Source of the DNA: Nonomuraea typhae
Lineage (GTDB): Bacteria; Actinomycetota; Actinomycetes; Streptosporangiales; Streptosporangiaceae
Length of the DNA stretch: 64,000 bases
Assembly (NCBI RefSeq): GCF_009760925.1
Contig: NZ_VRLV01000006.1
Coordinates: 434,264-498,263, forward strand
Direction: 5' to 3'
The notes beneath the pieces are model-generated. The model had not been told where the DNA came from. It saw nothing but the letters and a program-made list of their open reading frames with translations, and did no database searches. Made by a program: the position numbers and the translations under genes. Each line of letters starts with the position of its first letter. Position 1 is the stretch's first letter. Below, piece by piece: positions 8,406-16,321 of the stretch.

Positions 8406-9779
8406 TCAGCCTCTCATTTGTCCAGACATTCTGACTTTTAGCTGCCGTACGGCTTCCGCCGCCCGATGGACCGGCACGCGGGCGAACCCGGCCACCAGCG
8501 CCGGCGGCCCCGGGCTGAACCGCATCGGCCCCACGGGCTCGGCGGCCAGCCCCAGGCTCTGCGCGGCCTGAACCACGGCCAGCTCGTCCCAGTCCTCGGG
8601 CAGCTCCAGATACACGTGCAGGCCCGCCTCGATGCCCCCGACCCGGACGTCGGGCAGCTGCTCGCGCAGCGCGGTGACCAGGGCGTCCCTGCGCCTGCGG
8701 TACTCCCGGCGGGTGCGCCGCAGGTGCCGGTCGTAGGCGCCGGTGCGCAGGAAGTGGGCCAGGGTGTACTGCTCGATCACCGGTGAGCCGAGGTCGAGTT
8801 CGCCGCGCGCCTGCCGTACCGCCGCGGCGAGCCCTTCCGGGCCGGCCACCCAGCCCAGGCGCAGGCCGGGGGCCAGCGACTTGCTCACGCTGCCCGCCAG
8901 GATCACCCGGTCGGGCGCCAGCCCCTGCAGGCAGCCGACCGGGTCGCGGTCGAAGCGGAACTCGGCGTCGTAGTCGTCCTCCAGGACGGTCCCGCCCCAC
9001 TCGATGATCTCGGCGCGGCGGCCGGGGGAGAGCACGACGCCGGTCGGGAAGTGGTGTGCCGGGGTGAGCAGCACGGTCCCGGCGCCGGTCGCGGCCAGTG
9101 CCTTCACGTTGATCCCGGCCTCGTCGCTGGGCACGGGTACCGGCTCCACTCCGGCCCGGCGCAGCAGCGGCACCTGCCGGGGGCTGCTCGGGTCCTCGAT
9201 GGCCAGGCGGTCGGGGCCGAGCACGAGCAGGCTCAGGCTGAGTCCCTGGGCGACGCCGCCGACGATGACGAGGTTCTCGGGGCGCACGTCGGCGGCCCTG
9301 ACCCGCCTGAGGTAGCCGGCCAGTTCCTCCCTGAGCTCGGGGACGCCGCCTGGGTCGCCGTAGTCGAGCGCGCCGGAGGGCAGCGTGGCCAGCACGTGCC
9401 GGACCGAGGCCAGCCAGCGCTCGCGCGGGAACCCGCTGAGGTCGGGGGAGGTGGGCCGGTGCCCGTAGAAGGGCGCGCAGACGCCGTCCTGCCAGGGTTT
9501 GACCGGTTCGCGCGGGGCGGTGACGCCGGCGGCCACGTGGGTGCCCTTGCCCACCCGCGAGATCAGGAAGCCCTCGGCGACCAGTTGCTCGTATGCTTCG
9601 ACCACCACGCCGCGGGAGACGGCCAGGTCGGCGGCGAGGTCGCGGCTGGCGGGCAGGCGGGTGCCGGGCGCGAGGCGGCCGTCGCGGATGGAGCTGCGCA
9701 GCTCGGCGGCGATCTGGGCGGCGAGCCCGCCTTTGTGCCGATCGAGGCGAACATGAAGGTCCGTCACAATGGTCCCCAT
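8406..9779 (-). CDS. MocR/PdxR-type GntR regulator with aminotransferase domain
   Basis: 457 residues. An N-terminal winged helix-turn-helix (about 15-80, with GTRLPASRDLAADLAVSRG) is joined to a fold-type I aminotransferase domain. The PLP lysine is Lys300 in SVSKSLAPGLR. Asp/Tyr of the PLP pocket appear in LEDDYDAEF and TPAHHFPTG. Members sense PLP or amino compounds and often control the gene next door. Here that could be the divergent exporter at 9835, whose start is 55 bases away, or the dehydrogenase downstream. Confidence 0.9.
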   Translation of the reverse strand: MGTIVTDLHVRLDRHKGGLAAQIAAELRSSIRDGRLAPGTRLPASRDLAADLAVSRGVVVEAYEQLVAEGFLISRVGKGTHVAAGVTAPREPVKPWQDGVCAPFYGHRPTSPDLSGFPRERWLASVRHVLATLPSGALDYGDPGGVPELREELAGYLRRVRAADVRPENLVIVGGVAQGLSLSLLVLGPDRLAIEDPSSPRQVPLLRRAGVEPVPVPSDEAGINVKALAATGAGTVLLTPAHHFPTGVVLSPGRRAEIIEWGGTVLEDDYDAEFRFDRDPVGCLQGLAPDRVILAGSVSKSLAPGLRLGWVAGPEGLAAAVRQARGELDLGSPVIEQYTLAHFLRTGAYDRHLRRTRREYRRRRDALVTALREQLPDVRVGGIEAGLHVYLELPEDWDELAVVQAAQSLGLAAEPVGPMRFSPGPPALVAGFARVPVHRAAEAVRQLKVRMSGQMRG

Positions 9780-9834
9780 TTATCGTGGGAAATTGGACTC
9801 TTTCGGCGAGCCATTGCCTTTCTAGCATGCTGGC

Positions 9835-10728
9835 ATGAGAAACGGAGCTTTGGGGGCGGCCACCGCCATGTTCATGGTGGGGACGCTCGCCGCCGTCTCC
9901 GGCCTGATCAAGGACTATCCCGTGTACGGCGGGCAGGTCGTGCGCTACCTGCTGGCCGCGGCGGTTCTGCTGGTCGTGACCCGGGTCCTCGGCCTGCGCT
10001 TCGTCCGGCTGACCGGGCGGGAGTTCCTGTGCCTGGCCGGGCTGGCCGTCCTCGGGCTGGTGTTCTTCAACGTCGCCGTCATCGAGTCCACCCGCGACTC
10101 CGGCCCGGCGCTGGTCGGGACCGTGCTGGGCACCGTACCGCTCGCGCTCGCCCTGGTCAGCGGACGGCCCGCGCCCCGGCTGCTGGCGGGGGCCGTCGTC
10201 GTGGTCGCGGGGGCCACGCTGGCCACCGGGCTCGGCACCGGGAGCGTCACCGGGCTCCTGTGGGCGCTGGGCGCGCTGGTGGGCGAGGTCAGCTTCTCGC
10301 TGCTGGCCATTCCGCTGCTGCCCAGGCTGGGGGCGATCCGGGTGTCGGCCTACTCGACGGCGCTGGCGGTGCCCATGCTGGCCGTGGCGGGGGTGGTGGT
10401 GGAGGGGCGGTCGATGTTCCGGGTGCCCACGCCGCCGGAGGTGTTCGGGCTGCTCTACCTGGCCATCGTGGTGACCGTGGGGGCGTTCTTCCTCTGGTAC
10501 ACGGCGCTGCCCCGGCTCGGGCCGGGGCGCGCGGGACTGTTCGCCGGGCTGATCCCGGTCGGGGCGATCGTGACCGGGATGGTGCTGGGTGTCGCCACAC
10601 CATCCGGTTACGACCTGCTGGGCGCGGGGCTGGTGATCGCCGGCATCGTGGCCGGGCTCACCGCGCGGCGCCCGCCTGAGGTGTCCTCTCCGGCTAGCGT
10701 TTCAGCGTCGGCCACTGGCCGCTCTTGA
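9835..10728 (+). CDS. EamA/DMT-superfamily transporter
   Basis: A 297-residue protein with about ten hydrophobic segments in two repeated EamA halves, as in drug/metabolite exporters. The first half runs MRNGALGAATAMFMVGTLAA to about 135, the second from about 145. It is a probable inner-membrane exporter of a small metabolite; the substrate is unknown. No ribosome-binding site precedes the ATG. Instead TAGCAT lies at 9823-9828, six bases before the ATG, which fits a leaderless transcript. It is divergent from the MocR gene, which may regulate it. Its last 35 bases overlap a small convergent gene. Confidence 0.88.
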   Translation: MRNGALGAATAMFMVGTLAAVSGLIKDYPVYGGQVVRYLLAAAVLLVVTRVLGLRFVRLTGREFLCLAGLAVLGLVFFNVAVIESTRDSGPALVGTVLGTVPLALALVSGRPAPRLLAGAVVVVAGATLATGLGTGSVTGLLWALGALVGEVSFSLLAIPLLPRLGAIRVSAYSTALAVPMLAVAGVVVEGRSMFRVPTPPEVFGLLYLAIVVTVGAFFLWYTALPRLGPGRAGLFAGLIPVGAIVTGMVLGVATPSGYDLLGAGLVIAGIVAGLTARRPPEVSSPASVSASATGRS

Positions 10729-10822
10729 TGCCGCTGAGCACGATGAAGACGGTGGCGACTCCGATCCCGCCCACGACCAGCACACCGAGGGCCAGCATGA
10801 TGATGAAGAATCCAGGCTCCAC
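10694..10822 (-). CDS. Small single-span membrane protein
   Basis: A 42-residue product from GTG at 10822, which has GGGAGGGAGG five bases upstream. It starts with a short polar segment, then one hydrophobic helix (FFIIMLALGVLVVGGIGV and on), and ends SGIKSGQWPTLKR. It is too short for domain detection. The good Shine-Dalgarno and clear membrane helix support a real gene. Its 3' end overlaps the 3' end of the DMT gene by 35 bases. Function unknown. Confidence 0.6.
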   Translation of the reverse strand: MEPGFFIIMLALGVLVVGGIGVATVFIVLSGIKSGQWPTLKR

Positions 10823-10901
10823 AGCGGCCTCCCTCCCTCTCACCTGCTGAAACGCCAGAGGAAGCCAGACCGTAGCCCGAAATTTCACGATTTGCCGGGA
10901 T

Positions 10902-11402
10902 TTACTGAGACTTTGCCCCATGCTTGATCAGGGCCCAGATGAAGCAGCCGAACGACCCGGTCGCGGCCACCGCGCGCACGACGTTCCAGGCCACCCACTT
11001 GTCCTCGAACGCCGCGCGGACCGCGCCGAGGTCGGCGATCTCGCCCGGTGCGCCCGCCTTGGCGAGCTGGTCGTTCAGCGGGACGTTCACCCCGGCGGTG
11101 ACGAAGAACATCACCAGATACAGCAGGAACCCGGCGATCACCCACGGCAGCACCGGCCGCAGGTCGGCCCGCCAGTGCAGGATCACCGCCGCCAGCATGA
11201 ACAGAAGGCCGCCCATGAAGGCGCTCATGAAGACCGGGTTGAGGATGGCGACGTTGATCCGCTGCATGGCTTCGACGAGGGTGCGGCTGCTGCTCTGCTT
11301 GAGTCCGGGCATCACCGCGTAGGCGAAGGCCGCGAACAGCCCGGCCATGAGCCCGGCGCTGAGCGTGGACAGGATGAGGGAGAGCGTGCTGAGTGCTTTC
11401 AA
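10902..11402 (-). CDS. DUF1772 (anthrone oxygenase-like) membrane protein
   Basis: A 166-residue protein with four predicted membrane helices: about 5-30, 52-72, 80-100 and 140-160. The conserved N of FFVTAGVNVPLNDQL and the following WNVVRAV stretch fit the DUF1772 family, which includes cofactor-free anthrone oxygenases. The best start is TTG at 11402, with GGAGAAA upstream; a longer frame to 11498 lacks a signal and would put 32 polar residues before the first helix. The enzyme role is uncertain because many DUF1772 proteins are uncharacterised. Confidence 0.78.
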   Translation of the reverse strand: MKALSTLSLILSTLSAGLMAGLFAAFAYAVMPGLKQSSSRTLVEAMQRINVAILNPVFMSAFMGGLLFMLAAVILHWRADLRPVLPWVIAGFLLYLVMFFVTAGVNVPLNDQLAKAGAPGEIADLGAVRAAFEDKWVAWNVVRAVAATGSFGCFIWALIKHGAKSQ

Positions 11403-11523
11403 CGTTCTGGTTTCTCCGTGGTGCGGTACGGCGGGCGAACGTACCTTGACGCACCACCGGGCCCGGGCGCCAGACCGCTGCGCTTCAGCTTGTTGCACTC
11501 CTGACCTGCAGCAAGGTGCAGCC

Positions 11524-12714
11524 TCAGCGCAGTACGGCCGGCTTTGGCGCGAACCCGGGCGCCAGCGCGACGATCGCCGCCGCCAGCACCAGCGGGGCGG
11601 CGAAGGCCACCTGCATGTTCACCGCCTCGGCCAGGCCGCCGACCAGCGCGGCGCCCACGATGAAGCCCACGTAGTTGAAGAGGTTCACCCGGGCGATGGC
11701 CACGCCGGTGCCCGCCGGGTCCAGGCGCCCGGCGGCCGAGAACGACTGCGGCGCCACCACCGACAGCCCCACCCCGGTCAGGCCGAAGGCGATCACCGCG
11801 ACCGGCTGGCTCGGGGCCAGGACGACGCCGGCGAAGCCCAGGGCGGCGATCGCGCCCCCGATCCGGACGATGGCGGCCGGGCCGTACCTTCTGACGGCGA
11901 CGTCGCCGGCGAGGCGGACCAGCAGGGTCGTGGCCTGATAGGCGGCGTAGGCGAGGGGGACGACCGAGGCGGAGGCGGCCAGGACGTCCTGCATGTAGAC
12001 GGTGGAGAAGTTCGAGACCGCGGCGTCGCCGACGTACAGGAAGGCCATGGCCAGGCAGAGCGGGATGATCGGCTTCCAGGGGAAGCGGCCGGTGGCCTTC
12101 GTGGCGGGCTCGGAGGTCTTCTCCTCCTCGGGCGTGCAGAGGAGCGGGCCGGCGATCAGCGAGCCGGCGACGGCCAGGATCATGGGCAGGGCCATCGTGA
12201 GCGAGAGGTTCAGGGTGGTGGCCAGCGCGGCGGCCCACAACGCCCCGGCCAGGCCGGCCACGCTCCACACGCAGTGGAAGCCGTTGAGCACCGGCCGGCC
12301 GTACCGTCGCTCGACCGCGACGCCCTGCATGTTCATGCCCGCGTCGACCGCGCCGACGCCCAGCCCGAACACCAGCAGGGCGACCAGCAGCACAGGGACG
12401 TTCGGCGCGAACCCGGCGAGCACGACGGCGGCGGCGACCACCGGCTGGGCCAGGCGCAGCAGCCGTTTGCTGCCCATGCGGGCGGCCAGCACGCCCGCGC
12501 CGACACTGCCCAGACCGGCCAGCACGGGCACGATCAGCAGCAGAAGGGTCAGCTCGCCCTCGTCGAGTCCGTGTTTCCCCTTGATCGCGGCGACCTGGGT
12601 GAGCAGAGTGGCGAAGCAGAGTCCTTGCACGGCGAACGCGAGGAACGTGCCGGTGCGGGCCATGCGGTTTCGGGGGGTGGTCACCGCTGCCTCCTGGATC
12701 AGACGCTCAGACAT
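11524..12714 (-). CDS. MFS transporter (YbjJ-like)
   Basis: 396 residues with about twelve membrane segments. The loop between helices 2 and 3 carries VLAARMGSKRLLR, the MFS basic motif, and FGLGVGAVDAGMNMQGV is typical of the YbjJ/fucose-permease-like group. A cytoplasmic linker (EEEKTSEPATKATGRFPWK) separates the two halves near residue 195. It probably exports or imports a small molecule. It is divergent from the TetR gene at 12792 with a 77-base gap, the classic layout of a repressor and the pump it controls. Confidence 0.9.
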   Translation of the reverse strand: MSERLIQEAAVTTPRNRMARTGTFLAFAVQGLCFATLLTQVAAIKGKHGLDEGELTLLLLIVPVLAGLGSVGAGVLAARMGSKRLLRLAQPVVAAAVVLAGFAPNVPVLLVALLVFGLGVGAVDAGMNMQGVAVERRYGRPVLNGFHCVWSVAGLAGALWAAALATTLNLSLTMALPMILAVAGSLIAGPLLCTPEEEKTSEPATKATGRFPWKPIIPLCLAMAFLYVGDAAVSNFSTVYMQDVLAASASVVPLAYAAYQATTLLVRLAGDVAVRRYGPAAIVRIGGAIAALGFAGVVLAPSQPVAVIAFGLTGVGLSVVAPQSFSAAGRLDPAGTGVAIARVNLFNYVGFIVGAALVGGLAEAVNMQVAFAAPLVLAAAIVALAPGFAPKPAVLR

Positions 12715-12791
12715 GAGGTCGCGTCATGTTATTCTTCGTCCCGAGCGCTTGGTAGATTTGTTGCAATTATGTGACCTGGTAGGGTGCCCGG
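12715..12791. promoter_or_regulatory. Divergent promoter region between MFS and TetR genes
   Basis: These 77 bases must hold both promoters and probably the TetR operator. The near-palindrome CGAGCGCTTG (12742-12751) is centred on AGCGCT. A second imperfect repeat is hard to see. The middle (TTGTTGCAATTATGTGA) is much more AT-rich than the surroundings, as expected for promoter DNA. Confidence 0.4.
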
Positions 12792-13388
12792 GTGAAACGC
12801 CGGGGATACGCCACGGGTGAGGCACGACGCGAGCGCATCCTCGCCACCGCTCTGCTCGAGTTCGCCGAAAACGGGTATCGGGGAGCGTCGCTCGCCCGCA
12901 TCGCCGAACGCGTCGAACTCACCCAGGCCGGGCTGCTGCACCACTTCACCAGCAAGGAACGCCTGCTGCTGGCCGTCCTCGACTACCGCGACGAGATCGA
13001 CATGCGCCGCTACAACTTCGAGGAGTGCGACGGCCCCCAGATGTTCCGGGTCATGGTGGACGTCGTCGAGTACAACTCCCGCGTCCCCGGCCTCGTCCAG
13101 CTGTTCTCCGTCATCAACGGCGAAGCCGTTACCGCCGGGCACCCCGGCAACGAATGGGCGAAAGACCGCTACCGGCGCCTGCGCACCGACATCAGCACCG
13201 TCCTCCGCCGCAGCGCCGAAACCGGCCAATTCCGCCCCGACCTCGACGCCGAGGCCCACGCCGACCGGCTCATCGCCATGATGGACGGCCTGCAGACCCA
13301 ATGGCTGCTCGACCCCGAGAACGTGAACATGTCCGCCGTCTTCCGCGGCTACGTCGACGATCTCCTGTCGTCGATCTCATGCACTTAG
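12792..13388 (+). CDS. TetR/AcrR family regulator
   Basis: 198 residues from a GTG start. The N-terminal helix-turn-helix (about 10-56) contains RILATALLEFAENGYRGAS and LTQAGLLHHFTSKERLL. The C-terminal ligand domain includes MMDGLQTQWLLDPENVN, the pattern of the group that has a C-terminal MDGLQ-QWLL motif. It most likely represses the divergent MFS gene. Its stop overlaps the stop of a decayed minus-strand frame. Confidence 0.9.
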   Translation: MKRRGYATGEARRERILATALLEFAENGYRGASLARIAERVELTQAGLLHHFTSKERLLLAVLDYRDEIDMRRYNFEECDGPQMFRVMVDVVEYNSRVPGLVQLFSVINGEAVTAGHPGNEWAKDRYRRLRTDISTVLRRSAETGQFRPDLDAEAHADRLIAMMDGLQTQWLLDPENVNMSAVFRGYVDDLLSSISCT

Positions 13389-13530
13389 GCCGGAACCGGC
13401 TCGTGGCCGGCCGCCACCGCCTCGTCGAGCCCCTCGGCCAGGCCGGAAGGGGTGCCGTGTGGCGCGCACGACCAGGTCCTCGATCGCGCAGACCATGCTC
13501 ACCCGGTCCGGCAACCTGGTCGGATCGCCT
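13385..13530 (-). pseudogene. Probable gene remnant (C-terminal fragment)
   Basis: On the minus strand the stretch reads DRVSMVCAIEDLVVRATRHPF in one frame, then LAEGLDEAVAAGHEPVPA and a stop in another, as if one base change broke a single sequence. Both pieces have good actinobacterial codon bias, and no start or upstream domain remains. The rest of the 13389-13620 gap shows nothing else clear. The original family is not recognised. It could also be chance in a GC-rich frame. Confidence 0.25.
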
Positions 13531-13628
13531 TCTTCATGCTGACGACACCGTCCCCGGCCCCGGGAACAATCCGGCGAACCGTCGAGTTGGCCGGTGCTTG
13601 AGAGTTCAAGAACGTAAGGGGACGTGTG

Positions 13629-14444
13629 ATGATGCAGGTCAACAGGATCGGATACGGAGCCATGCGGCTGGCCGACGCCGACATCTGGCAGGGCCCGGCC
13701 GACCCCGGGGCGGCCAAGGCGGTGCTCCGGCGGGCGGTCGAGCTCGGCGTCCAACTGATCGACACCGCAGACGCCTACTCCCTTGGCGCCAACGAGGAGC
13801 TGATCGCCGACGCGCTGCACCCGTATGCCGGCGACCTCGTGATCGCCACCAAGGCCGGCGTGACCCGGCCGAGCCCCGCGGAGTGGGTCCCGCTCGGCCG
13901 CCCTGAATACCTGCGCCAGCAGGCCGAAGGCAGCCTGCGCCGGCTCCGCCTCGAGCGCATCGAGCTGTTCTTCCTGCACCGCGTGGACCCGGCCGTGCCC
14001 ATCGCCGACCAGGTGGGCGCCCTCAAGCAGCTCCAGGAAGAAGGCAAGATCGCCCGGATCGGCCTGTCGGAGGTGACCCTCGACCAGCTCAGGGAGGCGG
14101 AGAAGACGGCCCCGATCGCGGCCGTCCAGAACATGTACAACCTGGCCACCCGCCAATACGAGGACGTCGTCGACCACACCGCCGAGTACGGCATCGCCTT
14201 CCTCCCGTTCTTCCCGATCGCGGTGGGGGAGCACGCGGGCCCGGAAAGCCCGCTCGCCGAGATCGCCAAGGAGCTCGACGCCACGCCCGCCCAGGTCGCC
14301 CTCGCCTGGCTCCTGCGCCGCTCGCCGACGATGATCCCGATCCCGGGCACCTCCTCACCCCTCCACCTGGAGGAGAACCTGGCCGCCCTGCGCCTGAGCC
14401 TCACCGACGAGCAGTTCGCCCGCATCTCGGCACTGGGGGGTTAA
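13629..14444 (+). CDS. Aldo/keto reductase
   Basis: A 271-residue (beta/alpha)8 NADPH-dependent oxidoreductase. It begins QVNRIGYGAMRLA. The catalytic Asp and Tyr lie in LIDTADAYSLGANEE (about 44-53), the Lys in VIATKAGV (about 77) and the His in LFFLHRVDP (about 118). The C-terminal IPIPGTSSPLHLEENLAAL is the cofactor-binding region. TAAGGGGA lies upstream of three successive possible starts (GTG 13626, ATG 13629, ATG 13632); the second has the best spacing. The physiological substrate is unknown. Confidence 0.9.
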   Translation: MMQVNRIGYGAMRLADADIWQGPADPGAAKAVLRRAVELGVQLIDTADAYSLGANEELIADALHPYAGDLVIATKAGVTRPSPAEWVPLGRPEYLRQQAEGSLRRLRLERIELFFLHRVDPAVPIADQVGALKQLQEEGKIARIGLSEVTLDQLREAEKTAPIAAVQNMYNLATRQYEDVVDHTAEYGIAFLPFFPIAVGEHAGPESPLAEIAKELDATPAQVALAWLLRRSPTMIPIPGTSSPLHLEENLAALRLSLTDEQFARISALGG

Positions 14445-14476
14445 CCCGAGAGCCATGGCCGGGTTACGTTCGGTAG

Positions 14477-15025
14477 ATGGACAAGGGGATGCTTGCCGAA
14501 TGCCGCCGGGTGCTCGACCACGGCATGCCGCAAGAGGCCCGGACCACGTTCGAGGCGGGCCGGGGCTATTTACCGCTGGCCATGGACCGCTCGGGCGAGG
14601 GCGGCGCGGTCGCCGTGCTCTCCGACCACCACGGCGACCCGATGATCATGGTGCACTTGTTCAAGAAGCGCGGCGGCGACTGGGAGCACCGGGGCGGCGG
14701 CGGCGCGGGAACCATCGACTATCCCCTGATCCAGCGGGCCCCGGCCAAAGGCCAGGAGGACTACCTGCGCTGCCCGGGTAACGGCGGCGTGCTGATGAAC
14801 CCGGAGCACCGCCTGCCCTGGACCGGCTGGTATCTGCGCCACGCCGACCTGACCGCCTCGGCCGAGGTCAGCCGGGTCAGGGTGCGGGGACGGCTCATCG
14901 AGGTGCCCTTCCACGGGTTTCTGATCGTGGTCTGGTCGGGGCGGCGGGCGCCGCTGGTGGAGGCGCTCGCCGAGGACGGCGAGCCGCTCGCCACCCTGGA
15001 CGTCAGCGGCCCGACCTTCCACTGA
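14477..15025 (+). CDS. Hypothetical soluble protein
   Basis: 182 residues with no membrane segment or signal peptide. The middle is Gly-rich (WEHRGGGGAGTID), and the C-terminal half looks like a beta-sandwich (VSRVRVRGRLIEVPFHGFLIVVWSG). The frame has normal GC3 coding bias and sits between two clear genes on the same strand. I do not recognise the family. It lies 32 bases after the aldo/keto reductase and 59 bases before the DUF1707 gene. Confidence 0.65.
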   Translation: MDKGMLAECRRVLDHGMPQEARTTFEAGRGYLPLAMDRSGEGGAVAVLSDHHGDPMIMVHLFKKRGGDWEHRGGGGAGTIDYPLIQRAPAKGQEDYLRCPGNGGVLMNPEHRLPWTGWYLRHADLTASAEVSRVRVRGRLIEVPFHGFLIVVWSGRRAPLVEALAEDGEPLATLDVSGPTFH

Positions 15026-15084
15026 GCCGAAACCATAGGCATTGGCACCGACGGTTTCGTCCGCGCGCCGGATATCGTCGAAGT

Positions 15085-15735
15085 GTGAATGAACGTCCCG
15101 GATCCTGGCTGCCGAAACTGGCCGAAGTTGGCGAACGGCTCGCCGAGGAGTGGCAGTCGGCGCGCGCCCAGCAGCGCCCCGGCGACCTGCCGCAGCCCCA
15201 CGAACTGCGGGCGTCGGACGACGACAGGGAGCGCATCGCCCAGGTGCTCCAGGACGCGCACGCCGACGGCCGCATCACCCTGGACGAGCTCGAAGAACGC
15301 CTCGGCGTCCTCTACTCCTCCCGCACCCTCGGCGACCTGGCCGGCCTCACCCGCGACCTGCTCCCGCCCGAGGACCAGCCGCTGCTCCTGGACGGCCGCC
15401 CGGTCGCGGCGATCTTCAAGAAGGAGGAACGCGGCGGACGCTGGGTCGTCCCGGCCGAGCTCGGCGTGACCGCGATGTTCGGCACCACCAAGCTCGACCT
15501 GCGCGACGCCATCCTGCAGAACCGGCGCATCATCATCAACGCCACGCTCGTCCTCGGCGGCCTGGAGATCCACGTGCCCGAGGGCCTCGAGGTGATCCGC
15601 GTGGTCAAGGACAAGATCGTCCGCCTCACCAAGCAGCCCACCGAGCCCGACGCGCCGGTGGTCGAGGTCCGCACTACGAACTTCCTGGGCGAGGTCAAGG
15701 TCAAGGAACCACCCCGCCGCAAGCGCCGCCGCTAG
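15085..15735 (+). CDS. DUF1707 SHOCT-like / cell-wall-active domain protein
   Basis: 216 residues from GTG. A DUF1707 domain at about 40-95 carries LRASDDDRERIAQVLQDAHA and GRITLDELEERL, the actinobacterial SHOCT-like module. The C-terminal part (about 120-205), with FGTTKLDLRDA, GGLEIHVPEGLEV and TNFLGEVKVKEP, is the beta-rich domain of DUF2154/LiaF-like cell-wall-active antibiotic response proteins. No membrane helix is visible. It probably acts in envelope sensing. It ends in RRKRRR, right at the edge of the IS remnant. Confidence 0.82.
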   Translation: MNERPGSWLPKLAEVGERLAEEWQSARAQQRPGDLPQPHELRASDDDRERIAQVLQDAHADGRITLDELEERLGVLYSSRTLGDLAGLTRDLLPPEDQPLLLDGRPVAAIFKKEERGGRWVVPAELGVTAMFGTTKLDLRDAILQNRRIIINATLVLGGLEIHVPEGLEVIRVVKDKIVRLTKQPTEPDAPVVEVRTTNFLGEVKVKEPPRRKRRR

Positions 15736-16310
15736 GGCGTGTCTTAGAACCCTGTCGCGTTGATCGCGCCACGCCGGGATGATCTCGGTGTGGCGCGATG
15801 GAGCTTGAGTGATGCGCAGTGGGCGGTGCTGGAGCCGTTGTTGCCGGTGGCGGCAACGGGCCGGCCGACCACGGCCTGGGCCGCTCCCGCGGCGGCCTGA
15901 CCAGCAAGATTCATCTGGCCTGCGAACACGGACAGCGCCTGTTGTCCCTGGTCGTCACCGCTGGGCAGCGCGGCGACAGTCCACAGTTCGTGCCCGTGTT
16001 GGAGGCGATTCGGGTGCCCCGCCCGGGTGCCGGCCGTCCCGCTGCCGCCCGGATCGGGTGCGGGCCGACAAGGCGTACTGCTCGAAGCCAACCGCGTCTA
16101 CCTGCGACGTCGGGGCATCCGGGCCACGATCCCGGAGCGCCGCGACCAGATTGTCGGGCGGAAACATCGCGGCAGCGCCCGGCGGTCGACCGCCGGTATT
16201 GGACCGGGAGGACTACAAGCTGCGGCACGCCGTGGAGTGCGGGATCAACCGGCTCAAGCGGCACCGGGCCGTGGCCGGCGGCCGGCTCCGCTGTCATGCC
16301 GGCCACGCCG
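15736..16310 (+). pseudogene. Degenerate IS5-type transposase
   Basis: A transposase broken into pieces. From GTG 15790 the first piece reads WSLSDAQWAVLEPLLP and stops at 15900. The middle piece (RSRGGLTSKIHLACEHG, then GQRGDSPQFVPVLEAIRV) is in another frame. A third frame holds NRVYLRRRGIRATIPERRDQ, and a fourth EDYKLRHAVECGINRLKRHR. At least three frameshifts and an internal deletion after residue 30 are needed. The left end GGGCGTGTCTTAGAACCCTG looks like an IS5-family terminus; the right end is gone. The element ends against the 3' end of the LRR gene. Confidence 0.85.
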
Positions 16311-16321
16311 ACCTCGAACGC